Shown piece by piece: positions 27,314 to 37,048 of a stretch of DNA of 64,000 nt; within the stretch, counting starts at the first letter, position 1, and every line of letters begins with the position of its first letter. The position numbers were made by a program, and so were the translations under genes. The stretch is taken from NCBI RefSeq assembly GCF_000332135.1, contig NZ_KB235896.1, positions 2,491,403 to 2,555,402 on the forward strand, in the 5' to 3' direction. The notes beneath the pieces were generated by a model. It saw only the letters and a program-made list of their open reading frames with translations, did no database searches and was not told where the DNA came from. Source of the stretch: Anabaena sp. PCC 7108. Lineage in GTDB: Bacteria; Cyanobacteriota; Cyanobacteriia; Cyanobacteriales; Nostocaceae.

Positions 27314-28456
27314 TTAAGATTTATCTATTACTGCTAGATTTGCTGATAGTTCGTCTTCTTCAAAGGCATCTGAATAAAGTCTTTTATTAAAGACTTTAAT
27401 TAAATCTTGAACCGAAACTTCTTTAACCCGAATTCCATCAACATCGTACAATTCCCTAGTGATATTTTTGCTGATTATCCATACCTGACAATTTTTACCT
27501 TGAATTTGCAGAGTTTTTTTTCTAACACCACCATCTGTTAATCTGAAATCAATTGTGATCTGAGAATTCTTCAATTTATTGACATAATTTTCAATTTGTT
27601 CTTTTTTATGTTCTTCAAAATTATTTCTAAGAGTACAGTCGTACATAACTGCAAGACTACCAATTATGAAAAAACCATCTGCTCTACCAGCTTGATTTTT
27701 TTTGTCATATTGATACAAGCTGTGGATACCAAGTAGCCTGAGAATCATGAATGTATAATCTTCAAACTCTGATGGATCTGATAGTGTTTTGTAACTACCC
27801 AATGATAAGCAAATTTTTTCCTTAACTAATTTGAGATTGAACGTCTCTATATCAGAAGTTGATGAATTTGAAACTAATTTTATATGAGAAATTGGTGAAT
27901 TTGGAACTAATTCTATATCAGAAGTTGGTGTATTAGTTAATAATTCTGTAGTTTGATTAACTCTAGGTGCAAGCAGTCGAATATTTTTAACTGATTTAAT
28001 AACTCTTCCATCTCTATAATTTATGATTTGTACTATAAATTCAACCTGATCTCCTTTGGCAATATTTTCTATTTCTATTTCTTCTAAATCTTCTTTAAAG
28101 AAGAATAAATCTTTATTCAAACTATCTAAGGGTTTATCTGTTTTGATAAAGCCGTTGCCTTTCTCTACACTTACCCAATTAATAACACCTGTTAAGCTGA
28201 TAGATTTATTTAAAAAGCGTATTTCTTCGGCAATTTTTTGGATATTGCCATCTTTTCTCTTCCATTCTGTAACACTGAATTCTACTAAATCTGCTCGTTC
28301 TACATATTCAATACCGATGCCAATTAGCTTATCAGCGAAAAAAAGGATGTCACCTTCATGTCCAGGTATTGGTCTATCAGAATCAATAAATCCAAGACCA
28401 GCTTTACCTTCCTTAAAACTAATAGCCCTAATTTTTCCTGTGAATCTCATGCTCAT
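27314..28456 (-). CDS. Two cold-shock-like domains fused to a PD-(D/E)XK-like nuclease domain
   Basis: This 380-aa protein starts at the ATG at 28454-28456 (MSMRFTGKIRAISF); a TTG six codons earlier is less likely. Residues about 3-82 resemble a cold-shock/OB domain (TGKIRAISFKEGKAGLGFI ... DILFFADKL ... VEFSVTEW). Residues about 87-162 form a second one (LTGVINWVSVEKGNGFI ... DLFFFKEDL ... VEFIVQI). A linker with three imperfect 13-residue repeats (TSDIELVPNSP type, about 178-206) leads to a C-terminal domain. There Glu232 (EFEDYTFMILRLLG), Asp260 (AGRADGFF) and Asp273 (AVMYDCTL) are arranged like a PD-(D/E)XK nuclease, although Thr stands where Lys is expected. The following KKEQIENY helix could supply a Lys. 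The architecture is not one I recognise; nucleic-acid binding and cleavage are inferred. Confidence 0.6.
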   Translation of the reverse strand: MSMRFTGKIRAISFKEGKAGLGFIDSDRPIPGHEGDILFFADKLIGIGIEYVERADLVEFSVTEWKRKDGNIQKIAEEIRFLNKSISLTGVINWVSVEKGNGFIKTDKPLDSLNKDLFFFKEDLEEIEIENIAKGDQVEFIVQIINYRDGRVIKSVKNIRLLAPRVNQTTELLTNTPTSDIELVPNSPISHIKLVSNSSTSDIETFNLKLVKEKICLSLGSYKTLSDPSEFEDYTFMILRLLGIHSLYQYDKKNQAGRADGFFIIGSLAVMYDCTLRNNFEEHKKEQIENYVNKLKNSQITIDFRLTDGGVRKKTLQIQGKNCQVWIISKNITRELYDVDGIRVKEVSVQDLIKVFNKRLYSDAFEEDELSANLAVIDKS

Positions 28457-28616
28457 TGACTGAAAATCTCTCAAAAGTGGTAAATATATAATTTCCCAAA
28501 AGCCTTACAATCTAACAGTTTCAGGTGTAAAAATCTTGGCATTATATATTTTGGCAGTTAAGTGTAACCTGAGAAAGTGATCTCTGTCACCTCTTCATTC
28601 ATGATTAGTAACTTAC

Positions 28617-31247
28617 TTAACTACCAGCTTTTAATTTTGGATAAGCAATCCGTTTATGATGAAATTGTTGCCAAACATCCACAAAGATTTGGGCAATTTT
28701 TGACATTTCGTCCCTTGTCAATCCCGAATCTATTAATTGTTCATCTTGCCATTTAGCACGCAAAATATTATTAAGCATACTTAATGCTTGTTCTGGAGTA
28801 GCATCTTTGAGACTTCGCAACGCTGCTTCACAAGAATCTGCTAACATGACAATTCCTGTTTCCCGTGATTGAGGAATCGGTCCATCATAAGAAAAATCAG
28901 CTTTGTCTACCGTTATAGTCGGGTCTTCCTTCGCCATTTGCTGGGCTTGGTGATAAAAATAAGCGATCGCCATTGTTCCCTGATGTTCGGGAATAAAAGC
29001 CTGAATTGCTGTGGGTAAACTATGTTTTTTTGCCATCACCAAGCCTTCTGTAACGTGCTTTTTGATTATGGCTGCACTCTTCCAGGGGTCTTTAATTTCT
29101 GTATCATGTTTATTTGAGCCACCCATTTGGTTTTCAATAAATCCCAGAGGGTCGTGCATTTTCCCGATATCATGGTATAGCGTGCCAGCCCTAACTAATT
29201 CGACATTGCAGCGCAGTTGTTTAGCCGCAGCTTCAGCCAGAGTCGCAACGAACAAAGTATGTTGAAAAGTTCCCGGTGTTTCTGTAGCCAGTCGCTTTAA
29301 CAAAGGACGGTTGGGGTTTGCTAATTCTGCCAAGCGGATCGGGGTAGTGAGATCAAACAGTTTTTCCAGATAAGGACTTAACCCCAAGGCGATAATACTC
29401 CATGCCAAACCAGATAAAGCGAAAAAAGCTGACTCTTGCAAGACAAGATACCAGCTAGACCGGAATGCTGCGCCAACAATTATATTTAAAAGTAAATAAA
29501 TACCCCCTTGGGTTAAGGCAGTAAAAATACCTAATAATGCCAGTTCTTCGCGCGATCGCAATCTTTGTGCTACACAACTGCTCAAGATTCCCCCAGCCGC
29601 ACCAGCCAGCAGCCCCATCTTACTAATTTCTATGGTTATTGGTAGTATGAGCGATAGCAGCCCGACAACTGTTACAGCCAAAATCGAGCCGTAGAAACTA
29701 CCTAACAATAAACCAATAGCGCTCCAAGTGGTATATTGTACACCCATTGCTATCACACTAGGGACACTAATAGCTAGTAGCAATATCAACAAGCGATCGC
29801 GTTCTCGCAACTGACTATCAATCCGCCGTTCTAGCCACACAAAAATGCCAATAGCAACGCTAACCAAGCCTGCTAATCCTATTAAATTTAGCCAATTCAC
29901 CTGTCGGCGAATCAAGTGATACTCCTCTAGGACATCAAATTTCCATTCTGTAATCCGTTCTCCCTTTTTAACAATCACCTCCCCGCGCCGCACGTCTACC
30001 ATTACAGATGAAACCTTCTCAACTGCTTGTTGAGCTTGCTGTTTCGTTTGTTCTTTATCTTGCGTCAGATTCGGTTTCAGTACAGTTAACAAAACTTTAG
30101 TTGCTAATGATTCGGCTTCTCCAGGTACAGATACTTGTACTTGTAGGCTTACTGCATCCTCTAAAATGCGACGTGGTAGTCCTGAGGGTAGCCCTTGGGT
30201 GAGTATTCGCTCTGCACTTTGATGGATTCCTTTTTGGGTTTCTGCCCAGTTTTGATCTGACAATTCCAATAGGGATGTTTCTACATAAACTCTTTCTGAA
30301 CTTTCATTCTCTATTTGTAAAAGTTTAGCGTTAGCTTGAAAATATTTCTTCCTGCTTTCAGATATTTGAGTAATTAGTGAAGATGAATCTTTTTCTGATG
30401 TTGTAAGTCGGTAAGCGTCTATTTCCAACAACGCTTGATTAAACTCAAGAAGATGACTTGGTGACGCGGGGAATATCTGATTATTTCCCTGCTGAACTGT
30501 AGGAGTAGATGATTTAGAAGGTATTTTTTTAGCTGCTTGACCCAGCTTGGGTTTGGAAAATTTTAAATATGGTTTTTGAGTATTTTCTAAAGTTACTAAT
30601 AGCTGTTGCCACTCTGATTCTAGACAAGAGCGGAGATAGCGCTGGGTAGGAATAGGCAAAACTGAAATATCGAAAAAAGGAAAAGACCCCGCTACCGCAC
30701 GAATTTCATTACCTTCATCTATAACTCGCTGCAAATGTTTTTTGATTTGTTCATTTTTTTTAGCATCGATCATCAATACTGGAACGGAATTTGTCGTAAC
30801 TGTTTTGCGCTTCGCTTCTGTTTGTTTCTGATCTTCTATGCTGGCAGAATAGGGGGCAATAAATGTTTGCGGTGCAATAGTTCCAACTTTCATCTGGGGC
30901 TGGTTGTATAATTGATGACCCATCACACCCGTGAGGGATACTATCGCCATGACCAAAATTACGGAAGAACGCTTTTCATGCAGCCAACAGAAAACTTTAT
31001 TTCTGAGAGATTTTGCCGTTGATTTGGGTGCTAATGTTCGTTTTCGGTGTCTCTTTTGATCAGTCTTGGATAATAAATACAGGAGTAGATTTTTGAGGAT
31101 AATCCTGTAGGTTTTCTGATTATGGCTTTGGCTTTTGGGACTGCTGAACACATTCAGCCACCTGATTTTACGGCATAACACTTTGTACTGTCTGCGCCAT
31201 TGCCTCAATTGCTGGGTCAAAGATTGCAAAAATTGCTGCGTTTTCAT
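28617..31247 (-). CDS. 7TM-HD family phosphohydrolase (PgpH-like)
   Basis: From the ATG at 31245-31247 the product is 876 aa; a TTG twelve codons upstream is less supported. An N-terminal cytoplasmic part precedes a membrane helix (VILVMAIVSLTGVMGHQLY). A large extracytoplasmic 7TMR-HDED region begins at KVGTIAPQTFIAPYSASIED and continues to GEVIVKKGERITEWKFDVL. A block of about seven membrane helices follows, and then the cytoplasmic HD domain with FQHTLFVATLAEAAAKQL, TLYHDIGKMHDPLGFIENQ, IIKKHVTEGLVMAKKHSLP, FIPEHQGTMAIAYFY and MLADSCEAALRSL. This is the PgpH architecture, known in Listeria to hydrolyse c-di-AMP. In cyanobacteria the same role is likely but inferred. Confidence 0.9.
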   Translation of the reverse strand: MKTQQFLQSLTQQLRQWRRQYKVLCRKIRWLNVFSSPKSQSHNQKTYRIILKNLLLYLLSKTDQKRHRKRTLAPKSTAKSLRNKVFCWLHEKRSSVILVMAIVSLTGVMGHQLYNQPQMKVGTIAPQTFIAPYSASIEDQKQTEAKRKTVTTNSVPVLMIDAKKNEQIKKHLQRVIDEGNEIRAVAGSFPFFDISVLPIPTQRYLRSCLESEWQQLLVTLENTQKPYLKFSKPKLGQAAKKIPSKSSTPTVQQGNNQIFPASPSHLLEFNQALLEIDAYRLTTSEKDSSSLITQISESRKKYFQANAKLLQIENESSERVYVETSLLELSDQNWAETQKGIHQSAERILTQGLPSGLPRRILEDAVSLQVQVSVPGEAESLATKVLLTVLKPNLTQDKEQTKQQAQQAVEKVSSVMVDVRRGEVIVKKGERITEWKFDVLEEYHLIRRQVNWLNLIGLAGLVSVAIGIFVWLERRIDSQLRERDRLLILLLAISVPSVIAMGVQYTTWSAIGLLLGSFYGSILAVTVVGLLSLILPITIEISKMGLLAGAAGGILSSCVAQRLRSREELALLGIFTALTQGGIYLLLNIIVGAAFRSSWYLVLQESAFFALSGLAWSIIALGLSPYLEKLFDLTTPIRLAELANPNRPLLKRLATETPGTFQHTLFVATLAEAAAKQLRCNVELVRAGTLYHDIGKMHDPLGFIENQMGGSNKHDTEIKDPWKSAAIIKKHVTEGLVMAKKHSLPTAIQAFIPEHQGTMAIAYFYHQAQQMAKEDPTITVDKADFSYDGPIPQSRETGIVMLADSCEAALRSLKDATPEQALSMLNNILRAKWQDEQLIDSGLTRDEMSKIAQIFVDVWQQFHHKRIAYPKLKAGS

Positions 31248-31413
31248 TACCTCTGGCTGTAGTTGCTTACTTTGATCACCCAAAACAAGACAATTGTTAC
31301 TGAATAATTACGAATTACTTTGACACTCCGTTGCTTTTTCAGCTTTAGCTTCAGTGAATTATACCAGTTGATTTTCCAATGCATATTAAATGCTGTTGCC
31401 AGACAATGATTTT

Positions 31414-32325
31414 TTAGCGCGGGCGAATAACCCGTGGTGCGGCAAATATTAACAGTGAATCTAAGTCTGATAATACACTCTTCTCTGGCTCAAGGTCATA
31501 AAGTCCTGACCAGACTCCTACCAGTGCATCAGCTAATTCTAATATCTGGGCAAAACTACCCATTCCCCATGCTGGCTTTGTGACTGAGAATGAAACCTGC
31601 CAATTTACGGGAATACCTGTTGTACTATTATATGCGCCTGATAATGCCCCAGTAATTGCACTTATGGTTTGTGATTTTAAAGACCAGATATTTGGCATTC
31701 GATGATTATTTTGATCAGTAGCCCGTAAAACTGCCAGCCGGAAGTCTTCTAATGTACTCAAAAAGCAGTAAAAGGCTAATGCAATATTGTTACTCAGTTC
31801 TTCTTGCTTACTCAACTCAGTTCGCGCTTGTTCTAATCCCGCTCCTTGTTGTAATAAGCTATTGACTGTGAATAAATTTTGTGGTAAGGAAGTTGGTGTC
31901 TTTCCCAGAAAAGAAATTGTTTGGGGAATGAGAGTTCGCGGGTGGAGTTTTTCTGTTAGAGATTGTGCGATCGCATATCCTATAACTAGAGCCGCATCTT
32001 GTATTATCGGCTCAATCTGCCAAATTTGTAATACTTGCTGTAGGTTTTGTTTAAGTTTAATATCATCTTCATGAAAAAAAATTGCCACTGGTAAAGTGGC
32101 TAAAATTATTTTTCCCCAAGCAGTCTCTGTTGTTTCTACCTCTACAGAGGCTTGTTGGTAAAGCCTTAACCAATCATCTAAATCTAATCTACCTGCTGCA
32201 ATTAAACTTTTGCTACCCAGAATCGCTACATTACCTAAATTACCAGGATTCTGTCTAGCTAAATTTTCCCCTAGGAACGCTCCCAGAAAAATACCTCTAA
32301 CCCGATTTACGAGAGAATAACGCAT
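31414..32325 (-). CDS. ADP-ribosylglycohydrolase-like protein, probably catalytically degenerate
   Basis: This 303-aa protein has the general shape of the ADP-ribosylglycohydrolase (DraG-like) family. The N-terminus VRGIFLGAFLGENLARQ matches the usual G-x-x-x-G-D-A-L-G start, and SAITGALSGAYNSTTGIPVNW near the C-terminus is the typical G-x-L-x-G-A-x-x-G-x-x-x-I-P-x-x-W block. The catalytic Asp residues that coordinate Mg (the GD of the first block and the DDT/D-x-D motifs) are not visible: GE replaces GD. It is therefore probably an inactive relative or has another role. It lies 88 bases downstream of aroQ on the same strand. Cyanobacteria carry such proteins as conserved hypotheticals. Confidence 0.6.
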   Translation of the reverse strand: MRYSLVNRVRGIFLGAFLGENLARQNPGNLGNVAILGSKSLIAAGRLDLDDWLRLYQQASVEVETTETAWGKIILATLPVAIFFHEDDIKLKQNLQQVLQIWQIEPIIQDAALVIGYAIAQSLTEKLHPRTLIPQTISFLGKTPTSLPQNLFTVNSLLQQGAGLEQARTELSKQEELSNNIALAFYCFLSTLEDFRLAVLRATDQNNHRMPNIWSLKSQTISAITGALSGAYNSTTGIPVNWQVSFSVTKPAWGMGSFAQILELADALVGVWSGLYDLEPEKSVLSDLDSLLIFAAPRVIRPR

Positions 32326-32412
32326 ACGATTTGGGAGTTTAGATTTTGGAGTTTAGATTTTGGAGTTTAGATGGCAGCATTTAGTCCAAAGACTAAAATT
32401 TACAGCATAATT

Positions 32413-32865
32413 TTAAACTTCGTCTTTTCTTAGATGCTGTACTAGTGCTTGTAAACCCAACAAATAACTTTGGACACCAAAACCACTAATTTGACCAATC
32501 ACTACCGGGGCGATATAAGAATGATGTCGAAAATCTTCTCGACGATAAATATTACTCAGGTGTACTTCTACCGTAGGTAAGTTTACAGCAGCGATGGCAT
32601 CGCGTAAAGCTACACTTGTATGGGTATATGCTCCGGCATTAATCACAATTCCCTGATATTGCCCTAAAGCCCCGTGAATAGTATCTAGTAAAACTCCTTC
32701 ATGATTTGACTGTAAAGTCGTAATTTTTGCCTGGAACTTTAATCCTTCTGCTTCTAAGAGGCGATTAATATCCTCTAGGGTTAGAGAACCGTAAATACCC
32801 GGTTCTCGCTGTCCTAGTAAATTCAGGTTTGGCCCATGCAGTACTAAAATACTTAAAGGTATCAA
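32413..32865 (-). CDS. aroQ: 3-dehydroquinate dehydratase, type II
   Basis: The enzyme dehydrates 3-dehydroquinate to 3-dehydroshikimate in the shikimate pathway. Motifs are LSILVLHGPNLNLLGQREPGIYG (active-site lid with the catalytic Tyr), QSNHEGVLLDTIH, VINAGAYTHTSVALRDAI and VEVHLSNIYRREDFRHHS. The chosen start is a TTG at 32863-32865, because GGAG lies six bases before it. It gives 150 aa, the normal length for type II enzymes. An ATG at 32913 would give 166 aa but overlaps the 45-codon ORF upstream. The two options cannot be separated without mapping the N-terminus. Confidence 0.92.
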   Translation of the reverse strand: MIPLSILVLHGPNLNLLGQREPGIYGSLTLEDINRLLEAEGLKFQAKITTLQSNHEGVLLDTIHGALGQYQGIVINAGAYTHTSVALRDAIAAVNLPTVEVHLSNIYRREDFRHHSYIAPVVIGQISGFGVQSYLLGLQALVQHLRKDEV

Positions 32866-32890
32866 CGTCAACTCCAAAACCTTGAGGTTA

Positions 32891-33028
32891 TTAACGACGG
32901 CGTGACCGTTCATTCACAGGAATCGGAATCAGTTCCGGTTCCGCTTGTGCCTCTGGACCTAGCAATGCTTCAATTAGCTTCCGCGCCAATTCTTTCAGCT
33001 TTTCCAGTACCTTTTCTATATAGTCCAT
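32891..33028 (-). CDS. Small 45-aa protein upstream of aroQ
   Basis: A 45-codon frame runs from the ATG at 33026-33028 to TAA at 32891. The product starts MDYIEKVLEKLKELARKLIE, an amphipathic Lys/Glu/Leu-rich helix, then has a Pro/Glu-rich stretch (GPEAQAEPELIPIPV) and a basic tail (NERSRRR). An AGGAG lies about 11 bases before the ATG. The end is 25 bases from the chosen aroQ start, so translation could be coupled. I do not recognise the family. The composition (charged helix, basic tail) is not what a random frame would give, but conservation has to be tested. Confidence 0.55.
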   Translation of the reverse strand: MDYIEKVLEKLKELARKLIEALLGPEAQAEPELIPIPVNERSRRR

Positions 33029-33620
33029 TGAACTGACCGCTCCTGAGATACTACCTCAATTTTAATTAACTTTCCTCGTAGAAACTAGTGTTTTGTTCCA
33101 CTTTTGGTTTCTAACGCGGTTGATAAACTCACACATCTAGGGTATAAGCCAATTAATTTGGTTTTGTGTTTTTCGCTTACCTACATGGATGTTTGGGAAC
33201 AATTTAGTTTGATTTGAGCAAGTTTATTGTTACTGTTTACAAACCTTACTTCTTAGAGTACCACATGATTTTGTTGATTGGGTAAGAGGTAATTAGTAAG
33301 TAGTTGGACAAAATTAAATTCATTGGTGGAGACTTTTCACAGGGAACTCTGAACCGAGCTAAAAAAAGAGACCGCTTGCCAAAATTGGGAAAAGAGGAAG
33401 GTGGGGTAAGTAGGTAAACAGAAAAATTTAAAGGTATGTGAAGAAAAGTAAATAGGGCTGAAACCCTCTTTCCCCCTGCCCCCTGCTCCCTGCCTTACCC
33501 CAACGACAATTTTTAACGCCCACCTACTTACTAATTTCCTGGGGTGAATATTAATCCACTCACTTAAAGCTACAAATGAATCTCTATATCCCCAGTCCCC
33601 ACATTCCCAGTCAAGATTTC
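33029..33620. other. Intergenic region between topA and the aroQ operon
   Basis: These 592 bases contain the promoter side of the aroQ operon, the 124-bp MITE at 33407-33530, and CCCCAGT/CCCCACAT-type heptamer repeats near 33590-33612 just downstream of topA. No gene is seen. Confidence 0.6.
33407..33530 (+). mobile_element. 124-bp MITE, copy A (identical direct copy at 44179-44302)
   Basis: The element is bounded by TAAGTAGGT and ACCTACTTA, inverted ends with a TA at each outer edge, as for TA-inserting MITEs. The interior has the hairpin AGGGCTGAAACCCT and a C-rich tract (CCCCCTGCCCCCTGCTCCC). All 124 bases are the same as 44179-44302 when compared base by base. Confidence 0.85.
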
Positions 33621-36269
33621 CTAACTTGATGTATCTTTCTTTTTTCCACCTGTCGTTGATGACTTGGTGGTTGACTTAGTTTTAGAATTCGTTGATTTAG
33701 TTGTTTTGCGGGTAGATTTGGTAGATGCTTTAGCTTGTAGCAATTCCAGGGCTGTAGACAGCGTCACCGTTTCTACTGTTTGACCTTCAGGAATACTCAC
33801 ATTAGTTTTGCCGTGCTTAATGTAAGGTCCATATGGGCCATCATAGATATTTATGGGTGAATCGTCCTCTGGATGTGTACCCAGTTCTCGTAAAGCTGCT
33901 TTGGATTTGCTAGTGCTAGAAGCGCGTCCCTTTTTCGGTTCCGATAATAACTCGACTGCACGTTCTAGGGAAATTGTCAATACATTGTCAGCAGCTTTGA
34001 GGGAGCGGTAATCTTTGCCCTCTTTCCCCTGGTCATGAACAACGTAAGGACCAAAGCGTCCCAAACTAGCTTGAATTTTACAATTAGTGAGTGGGTGAAC
34101 TCCCAAGGTTCGAGGTAGCGCCAAAAGACCCACAGCCATGTCAAAAGTGACATTTTCATGTGTCACACCTTTAGGTAAGGAAGCTTGTTTTGGTTTAGGG
34201 TTTTCGTCGGTTTTGTCCCCCAACTGGACATAGGGTCCGTAAGTACCAATTTTCACATAAATCGGTTCACCAGTTTCGGGATGGCGACCTAATTGGTCGG
34301 GGCCTGTGGTTTTTTGTCGCAGTAGAACTTCTACCTGTTTGGGGTCGAGGTCTGCGGGGGTGAGGTCTTTGGGAATGGAAGCGGTGACAACACCATCACC
34401 ATTTTCGACTTCGATGTAAGGGCCATATTTACCAATACGGACTTTAGCATCTAAATTTTCTAATACTACGGTTCTAGCAATAGTGGCATCAATTTGACTT
34501 TCTTGTTCCCTCACCAGAGTTTCTAAACCTTGCTCACCCAGATAAAATTTCTGCAAGTAGGGCAACCATTTGGCTTCACCTGTGGAGATATCATCTAGGG
34601 TTTGCTCCATTTTTGAGGTAAAGCTGGGGTCAACAATGTCAGGGAAATGTTTCTCCAGTAAGTCAGTGACAGCAAAAGCGGTGAAGGTAGGAATCAAGGC
34701 ATTACTCACCAACTGGGCATAACCTTTGTCGATGATAGTGCCGATGATGCTGGCGTAGGTACTAGGACGACCAATACCTTCGCTTTCTAAGGTTTTGACT
34801 AAACTTGCTTCGGTGTACCTAGCTGGGGGCTGGGTTTCATGTCCCACCGCTTCTAGTTCTGTACAAGTTGGATGATCCCCAACTTTTAAGGGTGGTAAAA
34901 TTACTTCTTGGTCTTCTAATGCGGCTTCGGGATCATCAGAACCTTCGACGTAGGCGCGGAGGTAGCCAGGAAAATCTATGCGCTTCCCAGAGGAACGAAA
35001 ACCAGCATCTTCAACTTGCAGTTGGACAGTAATTTGGGTTTGGCGAGAGTCAGCCATTTGACAGGCGACGGTGCGCTTCCAAATTAGGTCATATACCGCA
35101 AATTCTCTGCCGCCTAACCCAGTTTCTTGAGGGGTACGGAAACTGCTACCTGCGGGGCGAATGGCTTCGTGTGCCTCTTGTGCGCCTTTGGATTTGGTGG
35201 TGTATTGCCGAGGTTGCGGGCTGAGGTATTGTTTGCCATATTTTTCTTCTACACAACTCCGGGCAGCTGCGATCGCTTGCTCTGACAAATGTACCGAATC
35301 TGTACGCATATAGGTAATATACCCTTGCTCGTACAAATTTTGGGCAACCCGCATGGTGTCTCTTGCTGAAAGGCGCAATTTGCGGTTAGATTCTTGTTGC
35401 AGCGTTGAAGTGGTAAAGGGTGGGGCGGGTTTGCGGGTAACTGGGCGTTCTTCAATGTCGTTGACATTCCAAGTTTTACCCGTCAGTCGTTCTTTCAGAG
35501 CTTCGGCTTGTTCCTCACTCAGCAACACGACATTGCGCCCAGCGGTAATTTTTCCGGTGGCGGGATCAAAATCGCTGCCTGTAGCCACTTTTGTGCCTCC
35601 TAGCGCCACTAACTGAGCGTTAAAAGGGGTTTTTTCCTGAAGTAGGCTGGCTTTTAAATCCCAATATGTACCCTCATGGAAAGCACGGCGTTGGCGTTCC
35701 TTTGTGACTAACAGCCGCACCGCTACAGACTGGACTCGTCCTGCGGATAAACCCCAAGCGATTTTTTTCCATAGCAAGGGCGATAGGGTATATCCTACCA
35801 ACCGATCTAAAATTCGTCTGGTTTCTTGGGCGCGAACTAACTGCTCATCAATAGTACGGCAATTTTTCAAAGCCTTTTTGATGGCATCTTGGGTAATTTC
35901 GTGGAACACCATTCGCTTTGTCGGCACTTTTGGCTTCAGCAACTGGTATAAATGCCAACTGATGCTTTCACCTTCCCGGTCTTCGTCGGTTGCCAGAATT
36001 AATTCATCAACACCTTTGAGGGCTTCTTTAAGCTGGGTGACAACTTTCTTTTTATCCTTGGGGACAACATACACCGGTTCAAAGTCGGCTTCTATATTCA
36101 CCCCAAGCTGCGCCCATTTTTCCCCTTTGACGGCGGCGGGAATTTCACTAGCTGACTGCGGGAGGTCACGCACATGACCCATTGAGGCTTCTACCCGATA
36201 GTCTTTGGGCAGGTAGTTGCGAATGGTACGAGCTTTGGTCGGAGATTCGACAATGACGAGAGTTGACAT
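33621..36269 (-). CDS. topA: DNA topoisomerase I
   Basis: This 882-aa type IA topoisomerase relaxes negative supercoils. The Toprim domain is at the N-terminus ([19 protein letters not shown] with the catalytic Glu, and [15 protein letters not shown] with the DxD). The active-site Tyr is in [14 protein letters not shown]. Other signatures are [25 protein letters not shown] and [16 protein letters not shown]. The C-terminal third consists of repeated modules with G(R/K)xGPY(I/V) ([42 protein letters not shown]) in place of zinc fingers, the cyanobacterial arrangement, and a Lys/Ser/Thr-rich tail. The start is the ATG at 36267-36269. Confidence 0.96.
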   Translation of the reverse strand: MSTLVIVESPTKARTIRNYLPKDYRVEASMGHVRDLPQSASEIPAAVKGEKWAQLGVNIEADFEPVYVVPKDKKKVVTQLKEALKGVDELILATDEDREGESISWHLYQLLKPKVPTKRMVFHEITQDAIKKALKNCRTIDEQLVRAQETRRILDRLVGYTLSPLLWKKIAWGLSAGRVQSVAVRLLVTKERQRRAFHEGTYWDLKASLLQEKTPFNAQLVALGGTKVATGSDFDPATGKITAGRNVVLLSEEQAEALKERLTGKTWNVNDIEERPVTRKPAPPFTTSTLQQESNRKLRLSARDTMRVAQNLYEQGYITYMRTDSVHLSEQAIAAARSCVEEKYGKQYLSPQPRQYTTKSKGAQEAHEAIRPAGSSFRTPQETGLGGREFAVYDLIWKRTVACQMADSRQTQITVQLQVEDAGFRSSGKRIDFPGYLRAYVEGSDDPEAALEDQEVILPPLKVGDHPTCTELEAVGHETQPPARYTEASLVKTLESEGIGRPSTYASIIGTIIDKGYAQLVSNALIPTFTAFAVTDLLEKHFPDIVDPSFTSKMEQTLDDISTGEAKWLPYLQKFYLGEQGLETLVREQESQIDATIARTVVLENLDAKVRIGKYGPYIEVENGDGVVTASIPKDLTPADLDPKQVEVLLRQKTTGPDQLGRHPETGEPIYVKIGTYGPYVQLGDKTDENPKPKQASLPKGVTHENVTFDMAVGLLALPRTLGVHPLTNCKIQASLGRFGPYVVHDQGKEGKDYRSLKAADNVLTISLERAVELLSEPKKGRASSTSKSKAALRELGTHPEDDSPINIYDGPYGPYIKHGKTNVSIPEGQTVETVTLSTALELLQAKASTKSTRKTTKSTNSKTKSTTKSSTTGGKKKDTSS

Positions 36270-36826
36270 GGAAATTTTAAAAAAAGAATAGCTGTGAAGC
36301 TAAACAGTCAAGTTGAGATAATTTTGGCGAAATGTCAAGATGAAACGTCACGCTGAGGTGGTGATTTAATCCTCACAACTACCCGCTAGGGTGAAAATCT
36401 GCTCAACTTCAGGTTTAGTTCTGCCCAGGAGACTGGGTAGGAAATGGTCACGTGTAGAATTGTCAGATATTTCCATCTTTAACTTATCTAACGCATAATT
36501 GGCGACTAAAGTTTTCAAAACATACAGCAAGTGTTACACATTGATACCTTCTTTCTTTGAGGACTAAGGGTTCTGAGCAATTGTAAATTCTTATACTTAT
36601 CTACATACGGAGTAAGTTGAGCGGCAAAGGATACCTCATCTGACTCTAACTAAAGTGCGATCGCTTCCGGCAAATTTGGAGAAAAGGATAGTAAGTCCCC
36701 ATACCAAAATATATGTCCATTTTTTAAAAAATTATCTAAATCTTTATATTCCTGCTCTGTTGTCCGTTAAAAGATTCCTGTTATTTGGCATAAGTACTTG
36801 TTGGCAGAAAAAACTTTCTATATTTA

Positions 36827-36972
36827 AATACCTTATCCATTTTCTGTCGGTTGGCTTAAGCTACACCGTAACCCAACGCATTTGTTTGTTTTTATGCTGA
36901 TTGCTCCGCGAACGTTTACGTTCCACAACCCAACCTAAAAATCAAGGCTTTTTCCAATTTGGACAAAGTATT
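36827..36972. mobile_element. MITE-like element, diverged copy B of 14209-14330
   Basis: It has the same plan as the 14.2-kb copy: left AATACCTTATCCATTTTCTG, internal AACCCAAC arms, then AATCAAGGCTTTTTCCAATT and right GGACAAAGTATT. Several substitutions and a longer centre (with CGCGAACGTTTACGTTC) show that it is an older copy. Confidence 0.55.
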
Positions 36973-37048
36973 GATATTTTAAAGTTATTAATTAATGAAT
37001 CTCTTGTCAATGATGGCAAAATTGTGTAATCTCTGCGCCTTAAACGTC

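Noticed and set aside
36353-36450. Possible cobalamin-type riboswitch (CAGGAGAC motif)
   Set aside because: The conserved B12 box and the GCCACTG core are not present, and topA is not a usual target.
36655-36900. 81-codon frame on the plus strand
   Set aside because: Runs into a MITE, has biased low-quality composition and no ribosome-binding site.
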